A DNA stretch of 64,000 bases from Motacilla alba alba (lineage: Eukaryota > Chordata > Aves > Passeriformes > Motacillidae): assembly GCF_015832195.1 (NCBI RefSeq), contig NC_052018.1, forward strand, positions 3,547,356 through 3,611,355, written 5' to 3'. Under the pieces are notes generated by a model, which was not told where the DNA came from, searched no databases, and worked only from the letters and a program-made list of their open reading frames with translations. Positions 1-10,590 of the stretch are shown one piece after another. A program made the translations under genes and the position numbers. How positions within the stretch are numbered: the first letter of the stretch is position 1; each line of letters begins with the position of its first letter.

Positions 1-489
1 TCCCTCTCCTCTGGGAATGTCCAAAAAGCCCCTTCCTTCACTCAGGCAGGAATTCTGTTTAATTCATGCCAGTGGGGAATTTCCAATAAACAATATCACA
101 ATCCTATCAAGCCAAAGAAAGCAGCAGGAAAGGGAAGACCCCCCTCCCCACAGGGGTGTTGGAGACTCCAGATGATGGAGAGTACGAGGTCTCTGCCCAG
201 GGCCAAGCACACCCGATCCAGCATCAGAGAAAAGAAGGGTTCAGCACTGACAATTTGGGTTCTGTAAGTTAAATATTCCACAGAAAATAACCAGTTATGC
301 CTCGGATACCCAACCTGTCTGCTCCACACTTTGGTCTCTGGAACGATGCCCACACACAAGAGGTGAATTATCACTGACCCAAACAAATCCCCAAATATGC
401 ACCACCCCCATCAGAGCTCAGATACCCCAGAGTCCTTGGCTAAGGCAGCTTCCACAAGGAAAATGCATGGAACTGTTGGAATGAGTTCA
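1..489. other. Single-copy sequence, no gene seen
   Basis: Mixed-composition DNA before the first CR1. A 96-codon open frame lies on the minus strand (96-386), but its translation resembles no family I recognise and shows no domain or signal peptide. I treat it as chance. Confidence 0.5.
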
Positions 490-935
490 GAGGAGGCCAT
501 GGAGCTGCTCCAAAGGTTGGAGCCCCTCTGCTCTGGAGCCAGGCTGGAAGAGCTGGGGGTATTCACCCAGAGAAGAGAAGGGTCTAGGGAGACCTCAGAG
601 CTCCTTCCAGGGCCTAAAGGAGGTCCAGAAGAGCTGGAGAAGGATTTGGGACAAGGCATGGAGGGACAGGACACATGGAATGGCTTCAAACTGCCAGAGG
701 GCAGGGATAGGTGGGATATTGGGATAGGAATTCTTAGTTATGAGGGTAGTGAGACCCTGGCACAGGTTTCCCAGAGAAGCTGTGGCTGCCCCTGGATCCC
801 TGTAAGTGTCCAAGGCCAGGCTGGACAGGGCTTGGAGCAACCTGGGATAGTGGAGGGTGTCCCTGCCCATGGCAGGGCGTGGGACTGGATGACCTTTAAG
901 TTCCCTTCCAACCCAAACCACTGAATCTCTGATTG
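490..935 (+). mobile_element. CR1 LINE 3' fragment, type A
   Basis: The sequence runs in CR1 sense from GAGGAGGCCATGGAG through the GAGAAGCTGTGGCTGCCCC block and the GCCCATGGCAGG block to CTTCCAACCCAAACCA. It ends in a decayed octamer tail (CTGAATCTCTGATTG). The 5' end is truncated, as usual for LINE insertion. The reading frame carries a decayed ORF2 C-terminus, with several frames disrupted. It is a dead copy. Confidence 0.93.
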
Positions 936-1867
936 TACCAATCATACAGCATCATCACTAAACAGGCTCCTTTACTGCATGTGCATTTTGATTTTTGTTG
1001 TTTGGTGGGTTTCTTTTTTTTTTTTTTTTTTTTTTGGTTGGTTGGTTGGTTGGTTGGTTTTGCATTTTTCAGTTTTGCTGGTTCTTAGTGTTCATGGTAC
1101 CTCAGACGAAGTTTCTTGTTTGTTTCAAATTTTAAAGTTCTTCAGCTTTAGGAAAAAAAAAACAGTAAAAATAAAGGAACACTAAATTAGTGATTAGTTA
1201 AAATCATACACTGAGTGGTAAAAAAATAGATAAACTATCAGCACTGTGCCAAGAACAAAGCTCTCTCAACTCCTTGTCCCAGTCAGGCTACTCATCTATG
1301 AAATCTTCCGTGCAGATTTATTTTCAGGGGGAAAAAAAAAATCACTCTGGTTACAGCAGGAATGGAGTTTAGAGTAGAATTGCTATTTCCCAGTGGTGCT
1401 GGGGGCTCTTACACTAAATCACATTACTGCAATTTAAAATACAACTGCACATCTGCTGAGGCTTGGGTATTGCTCACATGTGTGTTTTTCAGTCCAAGGC
1501 AGGTATTTTTACATGAATTTTTCCTCCTCTCTGGGATGTAAAATGGAGCTGAATTCCTTTGAATTTTCCATGGATTCTCCAGCCTATCCAGTAGCCTATC
1601 CCTCCAGTTCAGCTGCTTTGTGCTAATTTCTTAACCTGGTTTAGTGGCAGGGTCCCAGGTGGATTGAACTAATTTGGAATAAGGCGTGTCTGATTCTGGA
1701 ATAGGAGCACCAACACAGGGAATTAATTATGAACCACTAATGTCAGGTGCGCAGTCCGGAGTAAGTCCTTGGATAGATGAAGCTTAAGGCCATCATCTCT
1801 AATTTTTCTCAAAAGCAAATTATATTTTTCCTTGTCTGTCTCTTGATCTGCCTATCAAGAAATAGGT
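936..1867. other. Single-copy sequence with simple repeats
   Basis: A CR1-free interval between two plus-strand CR1 pieces. It contains a poly-T plus (TTGG)n tract at 1014-1060 and short A-runs near 1152 and 1332. The rest is AT-rich, has no long frame, and I see nothing else recognisable in it. Confidence 0.5.
1014..1060. repeat. Poly-T followed by (TTGG)n microsatellite
   Basis: A run of 22 T (1014-1035) leads straight into six GGTT units. The ORF 979-1185 that crosses it codes only low-complexity F and GWLV repeats and is an artefact of the tract. Confidence 0.95.
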
Positions 1868-1942
1868 TCCCTGCCCGTACCACGAGGGTTGGAACTGGAG
1901 AATCTTTAAGGTCCCTTCCAACCCAAACCATCCTGTGATTTT
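1868..1942 (+). mobile_element. CR1 LINE 3' tail remnant, type A
   Basis: Only the last 75 bp or so remain: CCCTGCCCGTACCACG, then GGTCCCTTCCAACCCAAACC and a tail reading CATCCTGTGATT. It is a severely 5'-truncated insertion. Confidence 0.85.
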
Positions 1943-2148
1943 TTTTGGCTATGAAATGGTCACACAGATGTTTTGTCTTCCCCTTATTCCAACCCCTGAT
2001 CACTCAAGATCAGCTCTGTGAATGGGGTGCTCAAGGTGTAAAGTCCTTCCTATACTTAGGGCTTGCTCTTTGCCTGGAAGTCACCAGGATTATTTGTCTA
2101 AAAACTTAGATCACAGTCCCCACCTTATCAGAGTTCAGCCAAATACAG

Positions 2149-2412
2149 ATCACAGAATTCCAGAATGGTTTGAGTCGGAAGGGACCTTAAACATCACCTC
2201 ATTCCAACACCTTCCACTATCCCAGGCTACTCCAAGCCCCATCCAACCTGGCCTTGGACACTTCCAGAGATCCATGGGCAGCCACAGCTTCTCTGGGCAA
2301 GGGCCTCACCATCCTCACAAGGAAGAATTCCTTTCCAATATCCCATTTATCCCTATCCTCTGGCACTGGGAAGTCATTCTCCTCTTGTTCCATTTAAAAC
2401 CTTGTTTAGCTC
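2149..2412 (-). mobile_element. CR1 LINE 3' fragment, type A
   Basis: Read on the plus strand it opens with the reversed tail (ATCACAGAATTCCAGAATGG), then the TCGGAAGGGACCTTAAA block, CCTGGCCTTGGACACTTCC and the CAGCCACAGCTTCTCTGGGC block. It breaks off near the position matching the ORF2 C-terminus. Confidence 0.92.
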
Positions 2413-3457
2413 TGGGTGCACATTACAGAACCTCCTGTGCAGCAGCTTAAGGAGGTCAAATTTAAATCCAAAAAGTTTTCTTCTCATGTAAACCTTGGAT
2501 TGTGGGTGTGTTGGCTGACAGATACTACCCTTTTATCCTGGGACCCCCATGTGCTGCATTTCCAGCAGATTTCCAGAAGTCTTTTCCAACCCACTCAGTC
2601 CCTTCTCAGAGCAACCATTGTCCTGCAAACTGAAAGGAATTTTCCACTCAGGTACTCCAAAATCCTCCTTGTTCTCCTTGAGAAACTTCACACCTGCAGG
2701 TGGCTGCCATGAATGCACAAACTTGCTTTTCTCAACCTCCTCTCACCATCCCACCTCAGCCCCCAGAGGCTGAAGGACAACGACCCAGGACACGACTGTG
2801 ACCTTAATCAACCCCACCAGGCGCTTCTACAAAAATGGGGACAGCAAAAATTCATCAGTCTTAGCTGAAAATTCCTGGAAACAGAGGAATCCTGAATTTG
2901 GCTGCGAATTATCCCACCCTAAGAACTCTGCAAACTTTGGATTTTCCTTCTTTGTGTTAACTCCATCTTTTTCTGGGAAAAAAACCAAACTGATGGAGCT
3001 GAAAAAGACGAATTACCTGGTCTGCATATTCGATGGAGCTCAAACGCTCCATAAACGCGACATGAGTTTTAACAGTATTTAATGGTTTGCATTAATTAAT
3101 AACTCTTTAAAGATGTCAGACATTTGTAGATTTAAAAACTTTATAACTTTCAATAAATTCAGTGGGGCTTAATGAATTCCTGCCAATTTACACAGCTTTG
3201 GAAGCACACTCCCTCTCAGACAACATCACCAGGGTTTGTGATTTTAAGAGAAAGGAAGAAAGACAAGAAGGAAAAAAGAAAAAGAGTGGGCAGGAAAAGG
3301 AGACAATTTATTATGTTGCGATTTCCTATGGAACAGATTTATTTTTCACTTCATTTGAATATTTTGTTACTTGATTGATTTTTTCAAGCAATTCTCTGAA
3401 GAACTGTTGATGCAGTGATGGGTGGGGAGCTCTGCAAACCTCCAGTACACAGACCCA
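2413..3457. other. Single-copy sequence, no gene seen
   Basis: A CR1-free kilobase. It holds short overlapping frames on both strands (for example 2416-2712 and 2798-3082), none with recognisable domains. A purine-rich lysine-coding stretch near 3245-3300 is compositional. Confidence 0.5.
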
Positions 3458-4103
3458 AAGGATCACTTAGGTTGGAAAAGACCTCTGAGACCACCCAGTC
3501 TAACCTGTGACCAATCCCCACCTTGTCACCAGCCCAGAGCACTGAGTGCCATGTCCAGACATGAACATCTCCAGGGATGGGGATTCCAACACCTCCCTGG
3601 GAAGCCCCTTCCAGTGCTTGGCAACCCTTATCAGGGAGAAATTCCTCCTGATACCCAACCTGAACCTCCTCTGGTGCAGTTTGAGGCTCTTTCCTCTCAT
3701 CCTGTCCCGGTTCCCTGGGAGCAGAGCCCAACCCACCCCTGCCTGTCCCCTCCTGCCAGGGAGTTGTGCAGAGCCAGAAGGTCCCCCCTGAGCCTCCTTT
3801 TCTCCAGGCAGAGCCCTTTTCCCAGCTCCCTCAGCCCATCCTGATGTTCCAGCCCCTTCCCCAGCTCTGTTCCCTTCCCTGGACATGCTCCAGTCCCTCA
3901 ATGTCCGTCTTGTCCCAGAAGTGTCCCCAGCACTGGAGGTGCCCCAGCAGTGCCAGCACAGGGAATGGGCACTGCCCTGGTCCTGCTGCCACCCCAGAGC
4001 TGGCACAGCCCAGGTGCCTTTGGCCTCTTGCCCATCTGGGCTCATGTTCAGGCGCTGTTGACCAGCCCCACCAGGTCTTTCCCTGCTGGGCAGTTTTCCA
4101 GTC
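3458..4103 (-). mobile_element. CR1 LINE 3' fragment, type B, with ORF2 C-terminal remnant
   Basis: One of the two longest CR1 copies in the window. The tail end (GATCACTTAGGTTGGAAAAG) is on the left and the 5' truncation on the right, next to a CA repeat. On the minus strand the frame still gives [19 protein letters not shown] and [18 protein letters not shown]. This matches the C-terminal end of CR1 ORF2, downstream of the reverse transcriptase domain. The upstream part is frameshifted and the catalytic domain is absent. Confidence 0.94.
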
Positions 4104-4153
4104 AAACATGTCGATATCAGTATCTGGATTTGTACGCATTTCCACACAGCTGT

Positions 4154-4154
<1 letters not shown>

Positions 4155-4190
<36 letters not shown>
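4155..4190. repeat. (CA)18 microsatellite
   Basis: Thirty-six bases of uninterrupted CA, followed by AATATATATT. The MCVCVCV starts of minus-strand frames in this area come entirely from this tract. Confidence 0.98.
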
Positions 4191-4192
<2 letters not shown>

Positions 4193-4927
4193 TATATATT
4201 TAATATCTAAATTTTGCTGGGATTATTTCTGAAGGAAACTACTCTAGAAATCCAATTCCACACATGTATCCTAAAGGTCAACTTCTTAAATCCATTTGGG
4301 ATGAACACAAAGACTGGATATTCCAATTCCTCCCCACACCTTTGGTAATTACAGATTTCAGAGAAGCTCTTTGCCCAGAGGATAGCAAAGTGAGAGGCAG
4401 GGACAGGGCTGAAGGTAGAGCAGGGGGAGGAAAGAGAACATAACTCATCCTCATGGGTGGCATATGTGTATGAATGGGCTGGGATTTATCCTAAAACAAC
4501 TTCCTGTGCTCATGATGGAGGAAAGGCAAGAGCAATCACAAAAACAATGAGTGCAGAGAGGAGAATGAGCCTTGGCTCTGGCTTGTACAGGGAATTCTTC
4601 TCCCAGGCATCTCACTGGCATTCTAGTCAGGATCACTCATCCCACTCCTACACACTGGATATACAAATACCAGGAAATGGTCACTGGAATGCTGTCCCTG
4701 TCTTTGTAAAGGCCACTCTATGAGTGATGAAAAGGAAATGCCACAGGACCTGTTGGCTGCTCTCAGATGATGGGGCAGAACAAATCACAGAGGGGAATCG
4801 CTGCAGGTTCCAGAGGGTTGGCACTGCCTTTTCTTAGTCATCATCACCACACAAAAATCAGAGCAGAGGCCCCACAAAGAAATGGGATGGTGCCAATGCA
4901 CGTCAGGATCTTCCCACAGACTCACCA
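4191..4927. other. Single-copy sequence, no gene seen
   Basis: Unremarkable mixed sequence between the CA repeat and the next CR1. Frames are short (about 60-90 codons), overlap on both strands and match nothing I know. Confidence 0.5.
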
Positions 4928-5118
4928 GCAGGAACGCGGAACAGGTTGTCCAGAGAAACTGTGGCTGCCCCATCCCTGGAAATGTCCAAAGCCAGGCTGG
5001 ACAAGGCTTGGAATAACCTGAGATAGTGGAAAGTGTCCCTGCCCATGGCAGAGGGTGGAACTGGCTGAGCTTCAAGGTCCCTTCCAACCCAAACCATTCT
5101 AGGATTCTATGATTCTTC
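4928..5118 (+). mobile_element. CR1 LINE 3' fragment, type A
   Basis: In sense: GGAACAGGTTGTCCAGAGAA, a CCCCATCCCTGGAAATGTCC block, and CCCTTCCAACCCAAACCATT. The tail retains two near-intact octamers (CTAGGATTCTATGATTCTT). The preserved tail suggests a fairly recent insertion. Confidence 0.94.
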
Positions 5119-6128
5119 ACCAAAGATTTCTCATTTTTAGTGATTTATCCACATTCTCTGCCCAGCTGTGCCCAGCATCACAGAATTTCAGCCAAAATTG
5201 ACCACCCTGGTGCTGCTCATCTCCAGCACAAAGTGCCCTCCTGTATTCTGAAACCTCCTCCCCTCCACTCATCTCATTTTATTCCCACTCCTGTTCATCA
5301 CCAGCCACAACCAACAACGAGCTAAGGGGCTCCAGAGCCATTATCCCAAACTCCTTATCCTGTCCTCAAACTCCTACTCCTTATCCTTATTATCCCCTTG
5401 ATGGCAGGGATGCTCTTCCCCCCTCCCTGGCTTTGGCAGGACCAGCAGGCAGCGGGAGGCTCGGTGCCTGTGACGGAGCCCGCAGGGATGCTGCCCGTCC
5501 ATATGGAGATTTGGGTACCAGTTGCTGACGTGCTGCTGCCTCCGCTTGTCCGACGGATCCCGGCTGTGCCCCTGGCCCCATCCCGCCGCTCATTTGCTGA
5601 CACGGATCGGCTGCTTGGACTCGCAGCATCCCGGGAACTTCCTGGCTATCAGCTTTGCTGGGCACGCTGAGTTGGGAGACTGACAGAGGAAGAGCGTGTA
5701 ATTGCAACAGAGGGGAAAGCTGCAGGGGAGTTTGTCTCGGGATGACGAACAGGAGCTGGAAAGGCTGAGGGGAAGGGGATGAACAGTCACGAGAGTGGCC
5801 TGGCCTGCTTTGAGGCACGGGCTACAGCCAGGAGAAGGGGATGTAGATCTCTCTCCTCGTCCCCGAGGTGATCCAGCGGCACCGAACACGCTGCTGTGAT
5901 CACCAACTCACGACACCTGGCCGTGCATTTCAGAGCTGGACTCGAACTGATGTTGAAAAAGGTCTTGCCAAGACCAGAGCAGCCTGATGGACTCTGGTGG
6001 CTTGATAAATAACCACTAACTAATGTCTAATCTGTGTGGCTGTATCAGAGCTGTGCACTCATGGGCTGATGCGACCTGCTGGGTCTATGAGCACTGGGAA
6101 ACTGAGGCACAGAGCAGTGAACAGTTTG
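5119..6128. other. Single-copy sequence with CpG-rich core
   Basis: A CR1-free kilobase. Its centre, 5460-5920, is CpG-enriched and is listed separately. The flanks carry no recognisable coding or repeat content. Confidence 0.5.
5460..5920. promoter_or_regulatory. Modest CpG-rich patch
   Basis: By hand I count roughly 28 CpG in about 460 bp, clearly above the surrounding DNA, densest at 5461-5640. A cAMP-response-like TGACGTGC lies near 5526. Frames on both strands are open for 80-140 codons, but high GC lowers stop frequency and I recognise no protein. It could be a weak CpG island, an unrecognised exon or a GC-rich single-copy element. Confidence 0.3.
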
Positions 6129-6592
6129 ATCACAGAATCACAGGATGACTGTGACCACTGTGTGACCACTGGGACCACTGCAGGTCCTCTAGACCAACAC
6201 CCCTGCTCAAGCAGGGTTCCCTAGAGCAAGTTACTCAGGGTTACATCCAGACAGGTCTGGAATGTCCCCAGTGAGGAGACTCCACTCCTTCTCTGGACAG
6301 CTTGTTCAGTGTTCTGCCACTGCACAGGAAAGAAGTTCTGCCTCCTGTCCAGGTGGAATTTGCTGGGATCAGTCCCTGCCCATTCCTCTGGTGCCATTGC
6401 TGGGCCCTGGAGCAGAGCCTGGGCCCTGCTCTGAGCCCTCCCTGCACACAGGGACATCCAGGCATGAGGGCCCCTCTCAGCTGTGTCTCCTTTCTCCCTC
6501 AGCCTATCCTCATCAGGAAGATGCTCCAGTCCCTTCACCATCTCTGTAGTCCTCCACTGGACCCTCTCCAGGAGCTGCATGTCTCCCTCCGT
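6129..6592 (-). mobile_element. CR1 LINE 3' fragment, type E, with ORF2 remnant
   Basis: It begins with the reversed tail ATCACAGAATCACAGG, then CCCCTGCTCAAGCAGGGTTC and a TTCTCTGGACAGCTTGTTCAG block, a subfamily distinct from type A. The minus-strand frame retains LLERVQWRTTEMVKGLEHLP, matching the conserved end of CR1 ORF2. A short tandem of GACCACTG units (6152-6180) lies inside its 3' end. Confidence 0.92.
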
Positions 6593-7861
6593 GATGATTT
6601 CCTGAAGGAAAATGGGGCATGTGGGAAAGCACAGCACTCTCCCAATGGCAACACAGAAGTCCTGCTCCCTAGAAACACCCTAAACTTCATCTGCCAGCTG
6701 CAGCTGGACACCAGACCGGCTGGTTTGGCATCGCTTATCTTGCCTAAATCCAAAGGGAACAACTCAAGGCAACACAAGTGGTTGGAAGAACCAAAAAATG
6801 GAAAATTTTAAGAGCTTTTGGGAAAGAGATAAAAATTTTCTTTCAGTGCCGCCTTCTGCCCTGCGTCCCTGGTCCTCCTTGAAGGTTTGGGAACTCGCTG
6901 TTCTGAAGCGGGGGTGATAAAAAAAAAAAAGTCTGTGCCCTTTTTGGATAATGTAATAAAGACTTAGATGCTTTTCGGACATCAGCTGCTGCCAGTAATC
7001 AGCGCTTCGCAGCTGCTGAGTCACAAATAGCTTGAAAAATATTTCCAGTCCTTGCTCTCCTGAGAGCTAATCCCAGAACGGGCAGTCATAAAAAACCCTA
7101 AATCCCCAAATTACCAGAATAGCCCCAGAAATCTCTCTTAAGGCGATTAGTTAGATGTCGGTTCTGGATTGTCTTTACCTCGTTGTTTCTCCTCTATGTT
7201 CCTCTCTCTTCTCTTTTCCCTGGACATCCTCACATGTCTGGAAAAGGTCATTCCTCTGTCCCTCATGCTCCAAACACTCCCTAACACCTTGGGATCTGTT
7301 CTCCTCCTGGCATGGACTCTGTGCCCCCTCCCCACACCTGACCTGTCTCCTCCCTGTGTATGTGTCCTTGCCAGAAGATGAGATAAAACACTAAGCACAG
7401 AGAGATTCTTTTCCTGGGGGTTTTGGGGGGTTGTTTTTTATCATTTATGGTGAGAACAGAGATGTTCCCTTGTGGGCTTGTCCACAAATTTTTCACCCTT
7501 CAAACCAAACATGCACCTTTGCCACAGGTTTCTGCAGGAGACCTTACCCTGGTGTCCAAAGGGCTCCTCCAAGTTTGTATTTAGCTAGTTCAAAATGGCT
7601 TTATCCATTATTATTAAGAAGAAAAAGAAGAAATAACCATGTCCTTCATGACACTTTTTTTATAAGGGAATGCCAAGCACGCTGCAAGAGTCATCACCAT
7701 TAATTAAGCAGAAGAAAGGGCAGCTGAAGCCCACGTGAGCGTGTCCATGCAGCTGTTGGCATCATGTTAAATAAGTAAACATCTAAATACAAGAACTACA
7801 CCAATTGTATATAAATGAATTTCCATTTATTTATTTTTCAATATATATGTTTAAGTGGGTT
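6593..7861. other. Single-copy sequence, no gene seen
   Basis: A CR1-free interval of mixed composition with an A-run near 6919-6930. There are overlapping short frames around 7147-7398 on both strands. Nothing in them resembles a known domain. Confidence 0.5.
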
Positions 7862-8312
7862 GCAGAGGAGGCCATGGAGATGCTCTGAGGGCTGGAGCTC
7901 ATCTGCTCTGGAGCCAGGATGGGAGAGCTGGGAGTGCTCACCAGAGCAAGAGAAGGCTCCAGGGAGAGCTCAGAGCCCCTTCTAGGGGCTAAAAGGGCTG
8001 ATGAAAAAGAGGGAAAGGAACTTTTTACACTGGCAGTTAGTGATGGGACAAGGGGGAATGGTTTTAAACTAAAAGAGAGGAGATTTATATTAGATATTAG
8101 GAAGAAATTCTTCCCTGTGAAGGTGGTGAGACCGTGGCACAGGTTCACCAGAGAAGCTGTGGCTGTGCCTGGATCCCTGGAAGTGTCCAAGGCCAGGCTG
8201 GACAGGACTTGGAGCAACCTGGGCTAGTGGGAGGTGTCCCTGCCCGTGGCAGACAGTTGCAATGGGACGATCTTCAAGGTCTCTTTCAACTCAAATCATT
8301 CTCAGATATAGC
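7862..8312 (+). mobile_element. CR1 LINE 3' fragment, type A, ORF2 C-terminus readable
   Basis: In sense from GCAGAGGAGGCCATGGAGAT to an AT-rich decayed tail (CATTCTCAGATAT). One frame reads through the ORF2 C-terminus with FILDIRKKFFPVKVVRPWHR and LEVSKARLDRTWSNLG. This is among the better-preserved type A copies, though truncated at the 5' side and without enzymatic domains. Confidence 0.94.
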
Positions 8313-8392
8313 AGAGGATCAGGAAACATCAGGTAATTCTTGTCAGATAAGTTCTTTTGTAGGGAGATGATGTGGTCAGATGTTGATACTGT

Positions 8393-8630
8393 CAGTTTGA
8401 AGCCATTCCCCCTTGTCTCTCCATCCCTTGTCCCGAGTCCCTCTCCAATTCTCCTGGAGCCCCTTTAGACCCTGGAAGGGACTCTGAGCTCTCCCTGGAT
8501 CCTTCTCTTCTCCAGGTGAACACTCCCAGCTCTCCCAGCCTGGCTCCAGAGCAGAGGAGCTCCAGCCCTTGGAGCATCTCCATGGCCTCCTCTGGACCCT
8601 CCTCTGAACGGGGGTGGCTCTCCCTGCTTT
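8393..8630 (-). mobile_element. CR1 LINE internal fragment lacking its 3' end, type A
   Basis: Reversed CR1 from TTTGAAGCCATTCCCCCTTG through GCCCCTTTAGACCCTGGAAG to CTCCATGGCCTCCTCTGGAC. The last 200 or so bases of CR1, including the tail, are missing. LINE copies normally lose the 5' end, so a missing 3' end implies later deletion or rearrangement. It faces the plus-strand copy 80 bp to the left. Confidence 0.9.
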
Positions 8631-9869
8631 GCCCTGGGTGCCCCACTGCTCTTCCCCTCTCTGCCTATGACCCCAGTTTGGGACATCCTCAGTTCCATAA
8701 ATCTCGTTCCCCTCCCCTTCCCAAGGACTCAGTGCTTTATGTAAGAATGGGAAGACAGGATACATCCACACTGAGACAGCCTAAGAGGAACACAAGCCTC
8801 TATCACTCAGCAGAGAATATTTTTAACATTAACAATAATATCCGGGTGGCCTGGCCTACAAAATGCTGCTCCAGGGCATCCGTCCCAACGTGGCAGCGTT
8901 CCCAAGTGGCTGCTGGGACTCTCTGAACTAAGTTTAGCCCTGAAATGAGCTCAGACCCCTGGCTGAGGTCTCCAACTCGTGGTGCCCTGGCTGAGCCCAT
9001 GGAAGGAGCTTCGCTGCTTCCCCTTCCATCCCTTGGCACTGATGACTCCTTTGCCACGGGTGGCTCTGCCTGTGCCAGCGGAGAAGACGCAAATGCACCC
9101 GTGGGACGTGGCAGGGACACGTCACCCCCGTGGTGACAGCACAAGGCTCTTCCTGTGCTGAAGGCTCCAAGGGCTCAGCGGCTGCCCTGGGTTGCTCCCT
9201 GCTCTGGTTTTGGCTTTGTTCTCCTCCTTGCTGCTCCCCACTTGAAATAAAAGCCCAGGGACAATATGGGAGTGGAGACAAGGTGGAGTTCCTGCCACCA
9301 AGCCCTGCAGCATGGCCTTGCAGGACCCTGCCCCAGGGTCACAGCAGCACCCAGCCAGGAAGAGATGGCCAGGGAAGGGCTCTGAAATTCCCTGGGTGAC
9401 ATCCCAGCGTCACCCTGGGTGTGGGGTCACCCATGCTGTGTTTGTCACCCCATGGCTGCCCTGATTGATTTTCCCCAGGGAGCTCCCCCCAAATCCTTCC
9501 CCTGCCACAAATGCAATGGTCAGAGCTGAGCCTGCCCCCGCTGTGAGCTTTGCACAGACCAAGAGGCCTTCAAGGACATTTTTTTACCAAGTATGATGTG
9601 ACATGGATAATGAGGAAATAAATAAGGAATAAACTGTGGGGCGAAGCACCCTAGGAATCTCAGAGCCACCACTAGGACTGTGCACGGGCACAGGGGAAGG
9701 AGGGGCAGCGAGGAGCCAGCTTGCTATTTTAAGGACAAGCTCCAATAGTAAAGTAATCATCTCCCGAGCAATGCTATTTTCTGGATCTGTGCCCTCAAGT
9801 CAGCACGAAGCCACCGTGCTTTCTATTCTGGTCACACCGAACACTTCCCACCAATCTATCCATCTTAAT
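8631..9869. other. Single-copy sequence upstream of CpG island
   Basis: A CR1-free, fairly GC-rich interval. Frames on both strands at 8934-9400 are compositional and not recognisable. A small inverted GTCACC/GGTGAC pair lies near 9121-9136. It may be flanking sequence of the CpG island at 9870. Confidence 0.45.
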
Positions 9870-10030
9870 CCCGGTCCCGGCAGCCGCACAGCCCCACCGG
9901 GGCGGAGGGGTGCCCGGAGACGGGGGGTTTGGAGCAGGGTGCATCCGTGCCAGCCCATCCCTGGGCACACCGGGCCATCCTCTCCATCGCCTTTTCTCCC
10001 CGGCGGGATGATCCTTTCATGTGCATCCTC

Positions 10031-10031
<1 letters not shown>

Positions 10032-10061
<30 letters not shown>
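10032..10061. repeat. (CTG)10 trinucleotide repeat
   Basis: Thirty bases of pure CTG inside the CpG island. In open frames it would code poly-Ala or poly-Cys on the plus strand or poly-Ser on the minus strand. None of these frames has other protein-like features. It may be untranslated. Confidence 0.97.
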
Positions 10062-10064
<3 letters not shown>

Positions 10065-10449
10065 AAAATGCCTCCCACGTAATCAGTTCCCATCCTCCCT
10101 CTCCTCCTCCTCCTCCCCCCTCCGTGGCTCTCCTCGCTCCATCCCCTCCTCTGGCGCACCGCGGCTACGGATAAAGGGATCGGTCCTGCGGCGCTGGGGT
10201 CATTTCAGGAGCTGTCGCCGCTGGGGCGGCGGGGCTTTGCACGCACAGAGTTCCCGTCCTCACTGCAGCAGCGCCTGGGCACGGGCAGCCGAGGAGGTGC
10301 CGGCATCCTTCCCCCGAGTTGTGCACCCGCATCCCTGCTGGGGATACCCCGACCTGTGCTCCGTGCCTGCCCCGTCCCCTCCTCATCCAAAAGGGATGTG
10401 CTGGGCACGGAGACACCGCACGAAACCTCCTTCACCCCCTCCAGGACCA

Positions 10450-10517
10450 CCGCATCCCCGCATCCCGTCCCTGCATCCCATCCCCGCATCCCATCCCCGC
10501 ATCCCTCCCCGCACCCA
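10450..10517. repeat. C-rich minisatellite, units near 13 bp
   Basis: Four to five imperfect copies of a CCGCATCCCATCC-like unit at the edge of the CpG island. The repeat accounts for part of the local CpG count. Confidence 0.85.
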
Positions 10518-10539
10518 GGGCATCCAGACCACAGGATCA

Positions 10540-10590
10540 CCTCTCTCTCTTTTTTTTTTTTTCTTTTTCTTTCTTTTTTTTTTTTTTTTA
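10540..10590. repeat. Polypyrimidine (T/C) tract
   Basis: CTCTCT passes into long T runs interrupted by single C residues. The poly-Phe frames across it are artefacts. It lies immediately after the CpG island. Confidence 0.95.

Larger units (their letters stand above)
9870..10520. promoter_or_regulatory. CpG island, candidate promoter
   Basis: By hand I count about 45 CpG in about 650 bp, an estimated observed/expected ratio near 0.75, with GC above 60%. GGGCGG-type GC boxes occur near 9900 and 10225. The island contains a (CTG)10 run and a C-rich minisatellite. No TATA box is evident and no exon could be defined, so the direction of transcription is unknown. It is the strongest promoter-like segment of the window. 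An unmethylated orphan island is an alternative. Confidence 0.55.

Noticed and set aside
3500..4189. 229-codon minus-strand frame
   Set aside because: It starts in a CA repeat (CVCVCV) and runs through a CR1 fragment. Only the CR1 ORF2 C-terminal part is recognisable.
5925..5985. A stretch with GAGCTGGACTCGAACTGATG that looked like part of a tRNA T-arm
   Set aside because: No matching acceptor stem, D-arm or anticodon arm can be drawn around it.
6129..6200. GACCACTG tandem units as a possible CRISPR-like or iteron array
   Set aside because: There are only about four short imperfect units within a CR1 3' end, without spacers. The genome is vertebrate.
7919..8227. Recurring peptide (W-H/N-RLPRE, then SLEV, SKARLDRAWSN) across many frames, which could look like a multicopy protein family
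   Set aside because: It is the decayed C-terminus of CR1 ORF2. It always lies at the same place within CR1 3' fragments, on both strands, and is frameshifted or truncated in all of them.
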